64,000 nt of DNA from Spirodela intermedia (taxonomy: Eukaryota; Streptophyta; Magnoliopsida; Alismatales; Araceae), in assembly GCA_902729315.2 (NCBI GenBank), contig LR746270.1, positions 2,970,501-3,034,500 on the forward strand, written 5' to 3'. The position numbers were made by a program, and so were the translations under genes. Below, in pieces: positions 13,901 to 24,421 of the stretch. A model generated the notes under the pieces. The model was not told the DNA's origin. It saw nothing but the letters and a program-made list of their open reading frames with translations, and made no database searches. Position 1 is the first letter of the stretch, and each line of letters opens with the position of its first letter.

Positions 13901-14783
13901 TGCGTTTTCTTTATCTTTAGTAATTTCTTGGAGAAGATGAACCTGAGCTTGGTTGAGAAGATATAGCTTTTAAGCGCTTCATTTATTAACCATCAGCAGC
14001 CTTTAATTTCAGACGACTTTCCTTTCTGTTTTCTGCCATGTGAGCCCTCATTTTGTTAACCCTCATCATGGTTCCCATGAAGGCAAGAGGACAGGTAGAG
14101 GAAAAGGAAAATCATCTCAGGCCAAGGAATCCAGCCCAAGCGAGGACGAATTGAAGGATAAAATTTGCGAAATTCTGAAGGAAGTTGACTTCAACACGGT
14201 ACTATTCTTTACATATCATTATCACTCATCAAAAGAATATCTAGTATTTACATAAAATATTGAATCGGTCATATCAACGACAGTATTTACATTGAACTGT
14301 TCCAGAATGATTATGGAATCTAGCAAATGGGTTTTGGCCTGGGGTTATCCTTCTGAAATGAACTGTCGGAAGATGGGTCTCCACTGAAGTTAGAACAATA
14401 ATACTTGTTTTAATTTTGTAAGATATGAGATCTAGTTAGTTGCATTTGTTTCCTACAAATCTGACATCGTCTTTTTCCTCTCTTCTGCAAATTTCATAAT
14501 TTTTCAGGCCACATTCACAGACATTCTCAAGAAACTGAGTGAGTATTCTCAAAGCTAGATGAATACCCTGTTCTTTATATGTGTGCATCCTCCACCTCCT
14601 AAACCTTTGAAAACTTCAATCCTAGGCGCCTATTACAAGAAGGATCTCACGCCCAGGAAGGCATTGATCAAGCTGATGATCCAGGATGAGCTGACGAAGC
14701 TAGCTGATGAAGCAGAGGACGAAGACGAGGAGGAAGACAAGGCTGACCGCAAGGGGCCTGCTGGCAAGAAGGTAAAGGTATGA
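4939..14783 (+). CDS. DEK domain-containing chromatin-associated protein (11 exons, 770 aa)
   Basis: DEK proteins bind DNA and histones in the nucleus and influence chromatin structure and gene expression. Exons in phase: 4939-6039, 6145-6178, 8495-8571, 12018-12077, 12227-12337, 12430-12510, 12744-12827, 13255-13714, 14083-14198, 14508-14538, 14626-14783. The long first exon encodes a Glu/Lys-rich low-complexity region with a 13-residue repeat. The conserved core follows (RPVRERKSVERLVE, then KDIP, LHLLLFGRKGKA, IFQFSGFVW). Next come a SAP-like segment (KEDLVAKLVDFLAAP), Lys/Ser-rich basic and acidic tracts typical of nuclear proteins, and a C-terminal DEK_C domain (DELKDKICEILKEVDFNT to RKALIKLMIQDEL) with an acidic tail. 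The total of 2313 coding bases divides by three with no internal stop. Intron 3 is unusually long (3.4 kb). The start ATG is the first of the open frame. Arabidopsis has several DEK paralogues, and I cannot say which is the orthologue. Confidence 0.9.
5416..5649 (+). repeat. 39-bp coding minisatellite (about six units) in DEK exon 1
   Basis: Six imperfect 13-residue units of the form EVIKQDEQVEEKN follow one another. Alternate units carry QDE.VEEK and QDDKA.EK variants, which suggests expansion of a dimer. The units keep the frame and the acidic/basic pattern of the N-terminal region. Confidence 0.8.
8572..12017 (+). other. Long intron 3 of the DEK gene
   Basis: This 3,446-bp intron is bounded by GT at 8572 and a ttttcag acceptor at 12011-12017. 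I see no transposon-coding similarity, terminal repeats or internal exon. Small open frames at 9956-10192 and 11940-12140 look incidental. An old decayed insertion is possible but cannot be shown by eye. Confidence 0.6.
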
Positions 14784-15085
14784 ATGAATGAATGAATGAA
14801 TGTGTGCCCCAGATGGGCCACCTATGTGGGTTCATGGCCTGCAGTTCTTCTCATGTTGGCTCTGTATTAGATAGATGGATGTACACAGAAATGGGGCTTA
14901 ACTTATTGTCAAGTGTAACCAGTGTATGCGTGAATTCTTGGAGTAGATGTCTGTGGCCACTTAATTCTCATTAATTGATCTGACCCGGAAGCCCCCAGCT
15001 TGGGTGTCTACTGTTTTTGTTCTTCTTTTGCCCACCAATGCTTCTTACGGACTGCCTTTTGTTCTCAAAATCCCTTCATAACTCG

Positions 15086-15087
<2 letters not shown>

Positions 15088-15147
<60 letters not shown>
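15088..15147 (+). repeat. (AG)n microsatellite, about 30 units
   Basis: An uninterrupted AG dinucleotide run of 60 bases lies about 300 bp downstream of the DEK stop codon. Open frames called across it are repeat artefacts. Confidence 0.95.
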
Positions 15148-15151
<4 letters not shown>

Positions 15152-18060
15152 ACTTTTTTTGGAAGAGGATGGTCGGGTTTTATCTATAAACAAATTTAGA
15201 TGGGAAATGATGAATGCTACAAACAGATTAGCCCAAGTCTTGGTCAAAGTTTCACCCAATCAATAGTCTTCTTTGGCTCTACTTTTAAAACCTTTTCCCC
15301 CGGAATGATGCAGTGAAGGCTGGAGGGAATGGAAGATTCTAGTCTCGAATCCAGAAGACACAAATCTGGAGTGTGAGGATGATGAAACTCTGACCTTGGA
15401 TTTACAAGGTGTTGTGGCCATCAATTTTCTGCCACTTTGTCCCAAAATCTTTTGCCTTTCTCTTTCTAGAAGATGATGTCCTACGGTACACTCTCATGCT
15501 TGAAAAAAATCTTGACCTCGAATCTTTACGTCTGTGTATAGTAATTGTTGGCATGTACGTCATGAAAGATCAAGGATATGCATATGCTATGCCTGTCTTT
15601 GGCTTGGACTTCCAGATTTGGGTATGAGTTAGAAAGAGATTGTATCAAATGAATACTTTTTTAGTGTATTTGAATGAATGTTTATTAAAATGTGATTTAC
15701 TATCAAAGTCAGTGGCCAATTCCCACCCCCTTTATTTATCTTCTAAAATATAATGAATAAATTTGCATGAGAATTACATGAATCAAATCTCTTTCAAAGA
15801 TCAGATCTCACTACCACTTCTTTTGTCGGACTGAATTTTCCTTTCAAACAATGGGTAATAGGTATAATATTAGAACCATAGTAAATATAAACCATTATAT
15901 AGAAAATTTGCACCCAATTTGTATCCCTAGGTTATGGGTCAATCTTGGGAGATTAATTTTTTGTTCATAGTTGATTCTAGGATGACTATAAATCTGAGGA
16001 AAATAATACGATCAATCATGAAGCTAAGTTTTTCAAACTTGATAAATAGCTGATTTTGTTGTAGAATTCTTGGTGCCTCTATCAAAATAAACACACCTTT
16101 TGTAATGGTATAAACATTTGTATGGCCAAAAAAAGTGGCAACAAATGATTTGTAACCACTTTTGTTTGTGCTATGAGTTTTCCATCCCTTGTGTACAAAT
16201 TCTTATCTGAGGATATCTAGTGACCATGTCCAACTTATCAAGTGTATAGGGATTTTACAATTTTCTCTTTACATGCAGATATAAATTAAAGAAAATATTT
16301 GACTTAAACAAAGTTTCTGTTGTTTTTTTTTCGATCTAAATAATTTAAAGCCTATTTATTCTCAACAAGTGTAACTTTCCTTCTTGTTTTTGCAACTATG
16401 ATGATACTAGCCTCACTCCACTCTACTCCATTAAGATTAGAGTATTTTTTTTGTCATATCTATAAAATGAATAAACATTTGTTTTGTAATGATCTGTGAA
16501 ATTTATGTCAAATTGCTGAGTCATTATAATCATATGACAAACAATTATGTCAACTATGTCGCATTGAATTTCATAAAAAATGTGTTGCCAATTTAAACTT
16601 TCACCAAACAAATTTTGGTGACATTTGATTCAATTTTTTTTTGATCCACCTGTTTTTCTAATGATGAGGTGCCTCTTTGTTTCAATCCTAACTTCCAAAC
16701 CATACTTGAAGAAATGTAATTTTCACTACTAGTATTAATAACAACATCATACACATTTTGATTCATTGTGCATCACCTATTGAAAATACTGTGACGTTGA
16801 GACTGGTCCTCTTCCTTTCGTGTAAAAAATAGCCTTTTCACAATCAATAAATGCAAATATAATGTTTTACTATCTTCTTCTATATATTCCATTTCAATTT
16901 GTTTTTTTTTATAATACTTGGATCGAAATGAAGAACAAATATTTGTGCCCATCAAAATTTTCGTTTGTCTACTGTGTTTGTATAGAGTATTTAATCTCGT
17001 TTTCATTCTGATAACTACTATTCAAACATAAATGATGTTTCACTGTTCTAATCTTTGAAATATATTATATCAACCTACGTTGTGGATTTGAAATATTATA
17101 ACTGTTGGTTCAATAAAACTTGCAAAAGTTCTAACTTAAATATGGCATATACATCACAGATTATGTAATCATAAAGTTTGGGGGAATGGAAGATACAAGT
17201 CTTAAATCCACAAGACATAGATTTGAAATCTCGAAATCTTTCTATGATATCATTTAATGGAATGAAAGTTGGGGATAATGGAAGATTCGAATCTTGAATC
17301 CAAGAGATAAGAATCAGGAGTGAGAGAATAACAAAAATCTAATGATGAATCTATAAGGCATTATTTTCCCCAATCATTGAATCAAGAATGATGACTTGAA
17401 TGATCCTTAAATCTAGAAAGATGAAAATAGAATCTCATGAATTCACAAGGGCTGCTTGAATCCACAAGATCTCATAACTCTCTTAACAAGAAATTTCTTT
17501 TAATAATAAGGTGTCTTTTGGTCTCCTCCTTGGCGGCCCTTAAATAAACTGATAATTAGTTGCGAAGCCCTGAAAACTAGATCAATTTCAGAAAAAAAAT
17601 CAAATTATATTAAAAACAAGATAATTACTAAAAATCGACTATTGTGTGTTTTATTTGAGCTTAATTTGGTTCTGGTGCTTCTTGGGGTCTTCTCGTTTTT
17701 CTTGCACACTTTAAGCTTCTAAAAGTGCCTAGTGCACTAGTTTTCAACTACTTGGGTTATAAAAAAAAATATTAATTTAAAATATCGTAACTGTGAGTAT
17801 TTTAATTAAATATGAAAATGTAGAAAATATGGATTGATGAGCTCTAGAATCAGGGCAAATAAGTTTGGGATCGATATCTAGATTTTATTCCATTTGTGTA
17901 AAATTTTCTGAAGACATGGGATGGCTATGCATAGGAAGAAAAAATAATCAGGTTTATTTAGTAAAAGCATAGGAGTATATATGGAGCTAATGTCTATTGA
18001 GGACTAAACATAAGCATCCAAATCATCGATATTTCTGTTGTTTACGGCAGCAATCAACAC
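15148..18060. other. AT-rich intergenic spacer with degenerate dispersed repeats
   Basis: No gene-like frame is seen. Three related stretches of about 60-110 bp lie near 15318-15420, 17178-17240 and 17271-17385. They share 'aatggaagattc', 'aatccaagaga' and related words, so a decayed repeat family is present. The rest is unremarkable AT-rich sequence. Confidence 0.5.
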
Positions 18061-18086
18061 AACTCATTGGTCCTTAAAAGAGTGTC

Positions 18087-19817
18087 ATGCAGGCAAGCTA
18101 CCCTCACCCTAGCTTTGGTTCCTCGTCTTCTCCAGCCGATGTCGGAGGAGCAGCAGCCGCAGCAGGAGGAGAGACCATTTTCTTGAGGTATCCGGAGACT
18201 GTTCTTGAAAGAACCCGCCGTGTCTCGCCGCGGCCGGCGGATCTTCATCGCCGCGGCCGACAAGTGCAATCTAGAGAAGCGAAAGGTAATGCGCGCCGAG
18301 GACATGATCTGGTGCATGGGCATCCTCGGTTTCGACGAGTATATCGAGCCGCTGATTACGCACCTCAAGAAATTCCGCGAGACGGAGGGCTCTTCCACCT
18401 ACTCCAGGTCTCCTACACCGGCGACGTTGGCGACGGTTTTGGCGGCGGTAGCGCTGTCATAGCCAGCAACAGTGGGTTTACTCCAGGTGGTGTTGTTGGG
18501 ATATATGGCGGCTGCGGCGGGGCTGTCACTACCGGAAACAGTGTGTTCACTCCAATGGGTGGTGTTGAGATGTACAACGGCGGCGGCAACGGTGGTGTCA
18601 TGGGCGTCAATGGTGGCTACACTCAAGGAGGTGCTATGGTATTTTACGACGGCGGCGGTGACCGGGCTGCCATGATCGGTAACAGTTGCTTTACTTCAGG
18701 AGGTGTAGATGGCATTTACGACAGCTGCTGCAGCGGGGGTGTCATGGTCCAAAATAATAGCTTCTCTCTTGGCGGTAGTGTTGAGACATGGTCGTGCCGG
18801 CGGCGGGAGTGTCATCGGCGGCGGCAATGGTGACTGCACCCAAGGAGCTGGTGTAGGAAGAATTTGCGACGGCAACAGTGGCTTCACACCATTAAGCAGG
18901 GTTGAGATATATGGCGGCACCAATGGCAGGGTTGCCATGACCGGCAACAGTCACTTCACTCCAGAATGTAGAATTGATATTAACAAGGGCACAGGTGGGA
19001 GGACTGTCATAAATGGCGGCGGTTCCTTCACACCAGGAGGTGGTGTTGGGATATACGACGACGGCTCGGTCAGCAGCATTGTCATGGCCGACAACAATGG
19101 CTTCACTCCAAGATATGGAATTAGTGGGGGGGGGGCTCCCATGGCCGGAAACAGTGACTTCACTGTAATGGGTGGTGTTCAACATGACAGTGCTAACAGC
19201 AAGGCTGCCATGGCTGGTTAACAGTGGCTTCACTCCTGGTGGTGGTGTCGAGATGTTCAGCACGGCTGGTGGCGGGGTTGTCATGGCCGGCAATGGATTC
19301 ACACTGCAGCGACTGGTGTTGGGATATATGGTGGCTCCGACAATGGGGTTGCCATGGCCGGGAATAGTAGCTTCGCGCTAGAATGCTGTACGGGTATTAA
19401 CAAAGGTGCAGGTTGGGGGACTGACATGGCCGGCAATGATGGCTTCACTCCGGGCGACAGCAGGACTGTCATGGCTGGCAACGGAGACTGCAACCCAAGA
19501 GGTGAAGTGGATTTTACGACAGTTCTGGCGGCTGAGCTGTCACGGCCGGCAGCAGTGGATTCACTGCGGGAGGTGCATTTGGAGCTTATGATGGCAATGT
19601 TGACTTCCCTCCCGGATGTGGAGTGGTGGCCGGAATCCATGGCGAGGCTGCCAATGCACCGGGCGGTGGCTTCATCACAAGCGACCACCATCTTTACGGT
19701 GGTGGGGAGATCATGGCCGCGCCACAGGACTGGGGGACCCTGCCTTGTTATCCCCGTCAGATGACCATGGATGGTGGCGCCGCCGGTATCAGCAACTGGG
19801 GATTCGTTGGGGAGTAG
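18087..19817 (+). pseudogene. NF-YB (LEC1/NF-YB family)-like relic fused to a Gly-rich repeat region
   Basis: NF-YB is the histone-fold subunit of the CCAAT-binding NF-Y complex. A frame from an ATG at 18139 reads into a TGA at about 18184, then continues with FIAAADKCNLEKRKVMRAED and IWCMGILGFDEYIEPL up to FRETEG at about 18390. This matches the second half of the NF-YB histone fold (SEASDKC..E.RK....ED..WAM..LGFDDY.EPL). The first helix region is missing or scrambled, and an ETVLE fragment lies in another frame. Downstream, Gly-rich FTPGG repeats run through all three frames, with shifts near 18795, 19215, 19305 and 19510 and a TGA near 19533, ending at a TAG at 19815-19817. The five or more disruptions argue for a pseudogene. 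A fast-evolving gene with assembly indels is the alternative. Confidence 0.65.
18462..19560 (+). repeat. 72-bp minisatellite encoding about 15 Gly-rich FTPGG units
   Basis: A degenerate unit of about 24 residues, roughly GNSGFTPGGGVGIY followed by GGxGGVVMA, recurs about fifteen times. At DNA level the recurring words are 'ggcaacagtggcttcactcc' and 'ggtgttgggatatat'. Some units are truncated (for example near 19110-19140), and indels shift the frame several times. It sits immediately 3' of the NF-YB fold. Confidence 0.75.
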
Positions 19818-20178
19818 TCTTTTGGGGCTTGGGCAGTGAGGTACCCCTCTTTTACCCCGCCTTCTTGTGCTTCAAAGACGAGCTTCAGATCATCACATGC
19901 ATTGAGCACCAACTTTTCTTTTTAGTATCTTTTCGCTGAGAGATTTGCCCACTAGGCTGTTGAATTCCATGTTCATCGTTCTCAAAATATCCAGAGAAAG
20001 CTGGGATTGTGACCAAAATCTAGTCTGTTCATCATCCTCCTGAAAATCCCCCCCTTTGCAAAATGGCTGATCAGGGTTTATGATCTCCATTTTGGCGGGG
20101 ATGATGATGAGGTGATCGATCTCAAAAGGGGCAGCAATTTTAAGCCTAAAAGCTATAAACCCTATGAAACATATAGAG

Positions 20179-21731
20179 TTAGTTCCAGATGCTGACCTCG
20201 GAATACCCATCCTGGGTGGCGCAGGCCCTGAACATGCCGATGGTGTTGTATGGCATCGCTACTTCCCCATCAGCAGAGACAGCAACAAGCCCTGTGGTGC
20301 GCTTTGGCCCCCTCTCTACAACAAAGGCTGCAGCTTCCTTGAGAGAGAGGCCTCTGAACTCCATGACCGCCGCCACATCCCTCGCCACGGTTCCTCTGAT
20401 GATCGCCTCGCCTATGCCAGTGGCAGAGACAGCACAGAAACTGTTGGCATAAGTTCCTGCTCCAATGACTGGAGTGTCCCCAATTCTGCCGGCCATCTTG
20501 TTGACCAGCCCCCCAGTGGAGGTTGCTGCTGCCAGGCCCCCGAGCCCATCGGCGGCAACGCAGCCGACCGTGCCACCGCTGCTCTCCATCAATGGGCCCC
20601 CATTTTCAATTTCGGCATTGGAGGGTTCTGTATAATCAACCTGGGAAGAACGGGGAATTAATTGAATGGGCAGTGGCAGTGGCGTGTTGCGAGAAAAAAA
20701 CGAGTACCTGCACTGCCTTGGCTTCCTTCGCTTGTTTCAATCTTTCAACGTTCTCTGGGGTGATGAAATGACTTGGATCGGCTGTTTCGAGTCCCTGAAA
20801 AATGTCAAACCTTGATCTGTGTGTGAGGGATTTCCACTAGTATAGAATAGCAGCGGCAAGCTCATTGAAGAGATTAGAGAAGCGATAAATAAAAATAGGA
20901 AGAATATTTTTTTATCTACCTCTACTTTAATTGGTAAGATCCTTCTAGGGTTTAGGGTTTAGGGTTAAAAGCTGAGTTGGAGCCTCTCTGCTAAGCAAAT
21001 GATCTTCCCTTTGTCTAACAACATCGTAACCTATCAGAGACATCTCGTGTGATTCACGAGCTCAATTAGCTGAGGAGCTTGATTATCTACTTATCATCAA
21101 GGACAACAAGAAAAATGAATAATTTAATTTAATGGATTAGACCCACTTGTTCCCCAGCCATTGAACGGAAATTTTACAAGTCAAACAGCATCAGGAAGGT
21201 TGATTCTATCATCAAGAACAAAGAACCCTCCTAATCTTTTTGACCAAAAATTTGGAAAAACTTGGAGGATGATCAGGCCTACCTGTTCCTTGGCAAATGC
21301 TTCCGCTCCTTCAAAACCCAGATAAATATGTGGCGTCTTCTCCATGACAACCCTCGCGAGAGAGATGGGATTGACGACAGTGGTGAGCCCAGAGACAGCT
21401 CCGCAGTCCATGGTGGCGCCGTCCATGATGCAAGCCTCCATCTCCACCGTACCGTCTGTGGTGAGGACAGAGCCCCTACCGGCATTGAAATAGGGCCAAT
21501 TTTCCAGCTCACGGACCTGCATGAGGTAGAAAGGCACTAATTTGCAAATTAATCATCTGAACCAGTAAGACATTTTGAGTGGACTGGTGGTCTTCGGATA
21601 CAAGGAACCTGGAAATTTATCAGAAAACTAGTAATGGGTTCACAGTAGGGATCCTGATCTGCCCAGTCGACCCTAGCCCAGATGAATTCTAGACACGATC
21701 TCCAAACTTGAGCTTTATGAGGGAGTAAGAG

Positions 21732-21791
<60 letters not shown>

Positions 21792-23555
21792 AGCATCCAA
21801 TGTCCTTTGAAAGCCTTCTATTTCTCCCAGGTTTTCCATTTTAAGGACGAATTCCAAAAAATCTAAGCTGGGCCAGGCCTGGGCCTACATTAACCTTCTT
21901 AATAATAATTGAAGGGAAAATATCAGCAATTGGCTGGTTGATTACCACACATGATGTAGCCTGTTTGAAACCCAATTATGATGAAACCCAGGAAGCATGA
22001 AGACACACATGGATCTATTTTTGGCTCAAGTTGACCTAATGACAAATTGGGCCCATCATAAAACTCCTCTCAATGCATCCAGATTTCTTTTTCCAATATT
22101 TTCGTTCCTTATTTTTAGTTATTTCGAATTTGTTTGAATGGGCCGAAATTCAAATTTCAGGCGCCCAAGAACAAAACCACCCATTATTTAAGCTAACTGA
22201 TTTTCAGCCAATTCAAAGGCCCCTCCCCCCTGTAGCCCAAGAGGTATTCAATCTACTCTACAAGTTTTCTCCTTCTTCTGAGGTTCTCTTTCTCTACTGG
22301 TAGATTCCAACGCCCCCTGTAGATTTAGAGAAGCCTTTTGATCTTGTTGGATTCAAGATCAAGCCCTTGTGGATTCAATGGTGGGTCAAAGTTTCTTCAT
22401 TCTGCAGATTCAGGGCGAAGAATCTTCACAGAAATCTCATTTTTTGTGGATGCAAAGACGGGATTTCAACTCCACACCCCTCGGTCTGTGCCAACTCGAC
22501 TTGCCCATGCCCTCAGAGAGGCATTAGGGTTTCAACCCATTTATTCATCACATATTTTTGCATTAATTAAGACAAATATAATTTACTCATGCTTCCAAAA
22601 ATCAATCCCAAATTTCTCTAGATATGAATGTAAAAAGATATATTAATCACAAATATTTGTTTGTTTCTTGAGGAAGGGTAGCCTAGACGTCTACAGACCA
22701 GTCAACTCTGGAGAGAAGCCCATGAATGGGCTTCGGGCCGGACCCGTAAAAATTTGTGAGACGTGGATGCCACGTGGATGTTTGTGAGACGACTGCGTGG
22801 TAAGGGAAAAAAAAAAAAAAGCCCCCACCGAATCTTGAACCCCAATCAAATGAGGATAGGGCGGGACCTAATTTTTTCTTATGGGTTGAACATTCCGGCC
22901 CATTAGCAACCCCAGATATAACCCAAATTGGGCAATCTTTAATAGCTGCAAGTAAAATTAAGGTATTCAAAATTTCTCGATCCATTCATGGAATCACCAA
23001 CAATTTTTAAGTGGTTCGTTTCTACCCAGATCCTCGGCCGATTTCAGAGTTCGAAGGAGGAGCTCTATCAGCATTCAGTAAAAACGGATCCAATGGATTT
23101 GTCCGCCGGAAATTTGAAATAGAAAGAAAAAAGGAATCAACGCATTTCTCTGTAGAAGAACAAGCACGATGTGATCCAAGACTCGCTGAAAGGTGAGCGG
23201 CTCGACTGGATCGTCGTCGCGATCGCCTTCCTAAAATCCACAAAAAATTATGGAAACCATGGCAGAGAAATATGCAAGGAGAAACCATGGGCTGGATTGG
23301 ATCGCAGAGTTGGCGGAGTAAAATCGGACGGGAGGGAGGGAGATGAGGGGATCCACGGAGGCGTGCAGAGGGGAGGGGGAAAGTCAGACGTACCACGAGC
23401 TCGACGACATCGAGAATCGGGCGGCCGGCCTTGAGGGCGGCGACGCCGATGTCGAGGCAGTGGCGGAGGCCGGCTTCACGGGGCTCCCTCCGCTCCGGCG
23501 GCAGCGACAGAGGGATGTCCCCCGCACCTCCGTGGAGAGCTATTGCCCAGCCCAT
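20179..23555 (-). CDS. Isoaspartyl peptidase / L-asparaginase (Ntn hydrolase, 314 aa, four exons)
   Basis: The enzyme hydrolyses L-asparagine to aspartate and ammonia and cleaves isoaspartyl dipeptides. The proenzyme self-cleaves before a catalytic threonine. Minus-strand exons are 23394-23555, 21283-21516, 20708-20794 and 20179-20640, all with GT-AG borders and in phase. The protein starts [15 protein letters not shown] and contains [36 protein letters not shown], the autocleavage and nucleophile segment SSGGTVGC (Thr about 185), [21 protein letters not shown], and ends EVSIWN. Length and motifs fit the plant ASPGA1-type (K+-independent) enzyme rather than the K+-dependent type. The large first intron (1.9 kb) carries an AG microsatellite, and the second intron carries a telomere-like motif. 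I see no disruption. Confidence 0.95.
20946..20966 (+). repeat. Short interstitial telomere-like (TTTAGGG) motif
   Basis: About three copies of the Arabidopsis-type telomere heptamer TTTAGGG lie in the second intron of the asparaginase gene. On the sense (minus) strand it reads as the telo-box AAACCCTAAA. Confidence 0.85.
21736..21789 (+). repeat. (AG)n microsatellite in asparaginase intron 1
   Basis: This is a 54-base AG dinucleotide run. On the sense (minus) strand it is a CT tract about 220 bp into the 3' part of intron 1. Confidence 0.95.
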
Positions 23556-24008
23556 CTCGCCGGCGCGATCTCTTCCTGGACAAATCTCCGCTCTTCACCG
23601 GTGCGGGGGGGGGGGGGTGGGGAGCACGGCGGCGGGATATCCCCCACTGATCGCTGGAACCGGGGCCTCCTCCCCTTGGTGATCGCTTCCTGCTACTAAA
23701 AAATAACTGACACCTTTTGGACCGTTGCATCGGGTCCACTTAAGCATGTACCGGAGGTGACGGACATCGTCAGGTCTCTCTCTCTCTCTCTGTGTTTATC
23801 TAACTTTCTATTCATCTCTCTCTGCCTTTCTCTCTCTTTCTATTTCTCTGTTCATCTCTTTATCTCTGCTTATCTCTCTCTCTCTAGCCAGATCGAGTCT
23901 AGGGGCCAACACCTACGAAACAGAAACTGGGCACAGGAACATCAGTCGTGGCCACCCGCACAGTTTCGGTATTACAAGCTCTTCCTAGACAGAGATAGAT
24001 ACTGATGT

Positions 24009-24077
<69 letters not shown>

Positions 24078-24421
24078 ATCTTCAGTAGCCGTTAGCTGAT
24101 GCCCACGTCCCACAACATGAGACGAAAGGAGCCCAGGCCCGACCGGGACAGATCATCTCTAACGGTCAGATTGTTTGTGGGCCCCACATCCGGGAAAAAA
24201 ACGGACCCGGACAGAATCGAGGGGGGGGGGGGGGCACAAATCAAGCATCCCCGCCACTCTACAGCTAGGTTCCCGGAGTACGTCCGCCAGCGTTTCCAGA
24301 GAATTCTGGAGAGAGAGAGAGAGAGAGAGAGAGATTGAGAGAGACGCAGATAGATAGGGAGAGGGTCAGTAATTACCTGATTATGGTGGATGTGATCACA
24401 GGAGCTCAGTCTTCAAAGAGG
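23556..24421. other. Spacer between asparaginase start and HAD-gene stop, microsatellite-rich
   Basis: This is the presumed asparaginase promoter. It holds G runs of 13 (23605-23617) and 14 bases (24221-24234), CT-rich blocks at 23773-23884, and AG runs at about 24016-24068 and 24309-24334. No TATA box could be chosen with confidence. Open frames here are repeat artefacts. Confidence 0.7.

Noticed and set aside
15017-15259. Short frames with Arg-Glu or Ser-Leu dipeptide runs
   Set aside because: Translations of the AG microsatellite; the same applies near 21549-21857, 24099-24357 and 62303-62606.
20164-20771. Plus-strand frames over the asparaginase last exons
   Set aside because: Antisense shadows of a clear minus-strand asparaginase coding sequence.
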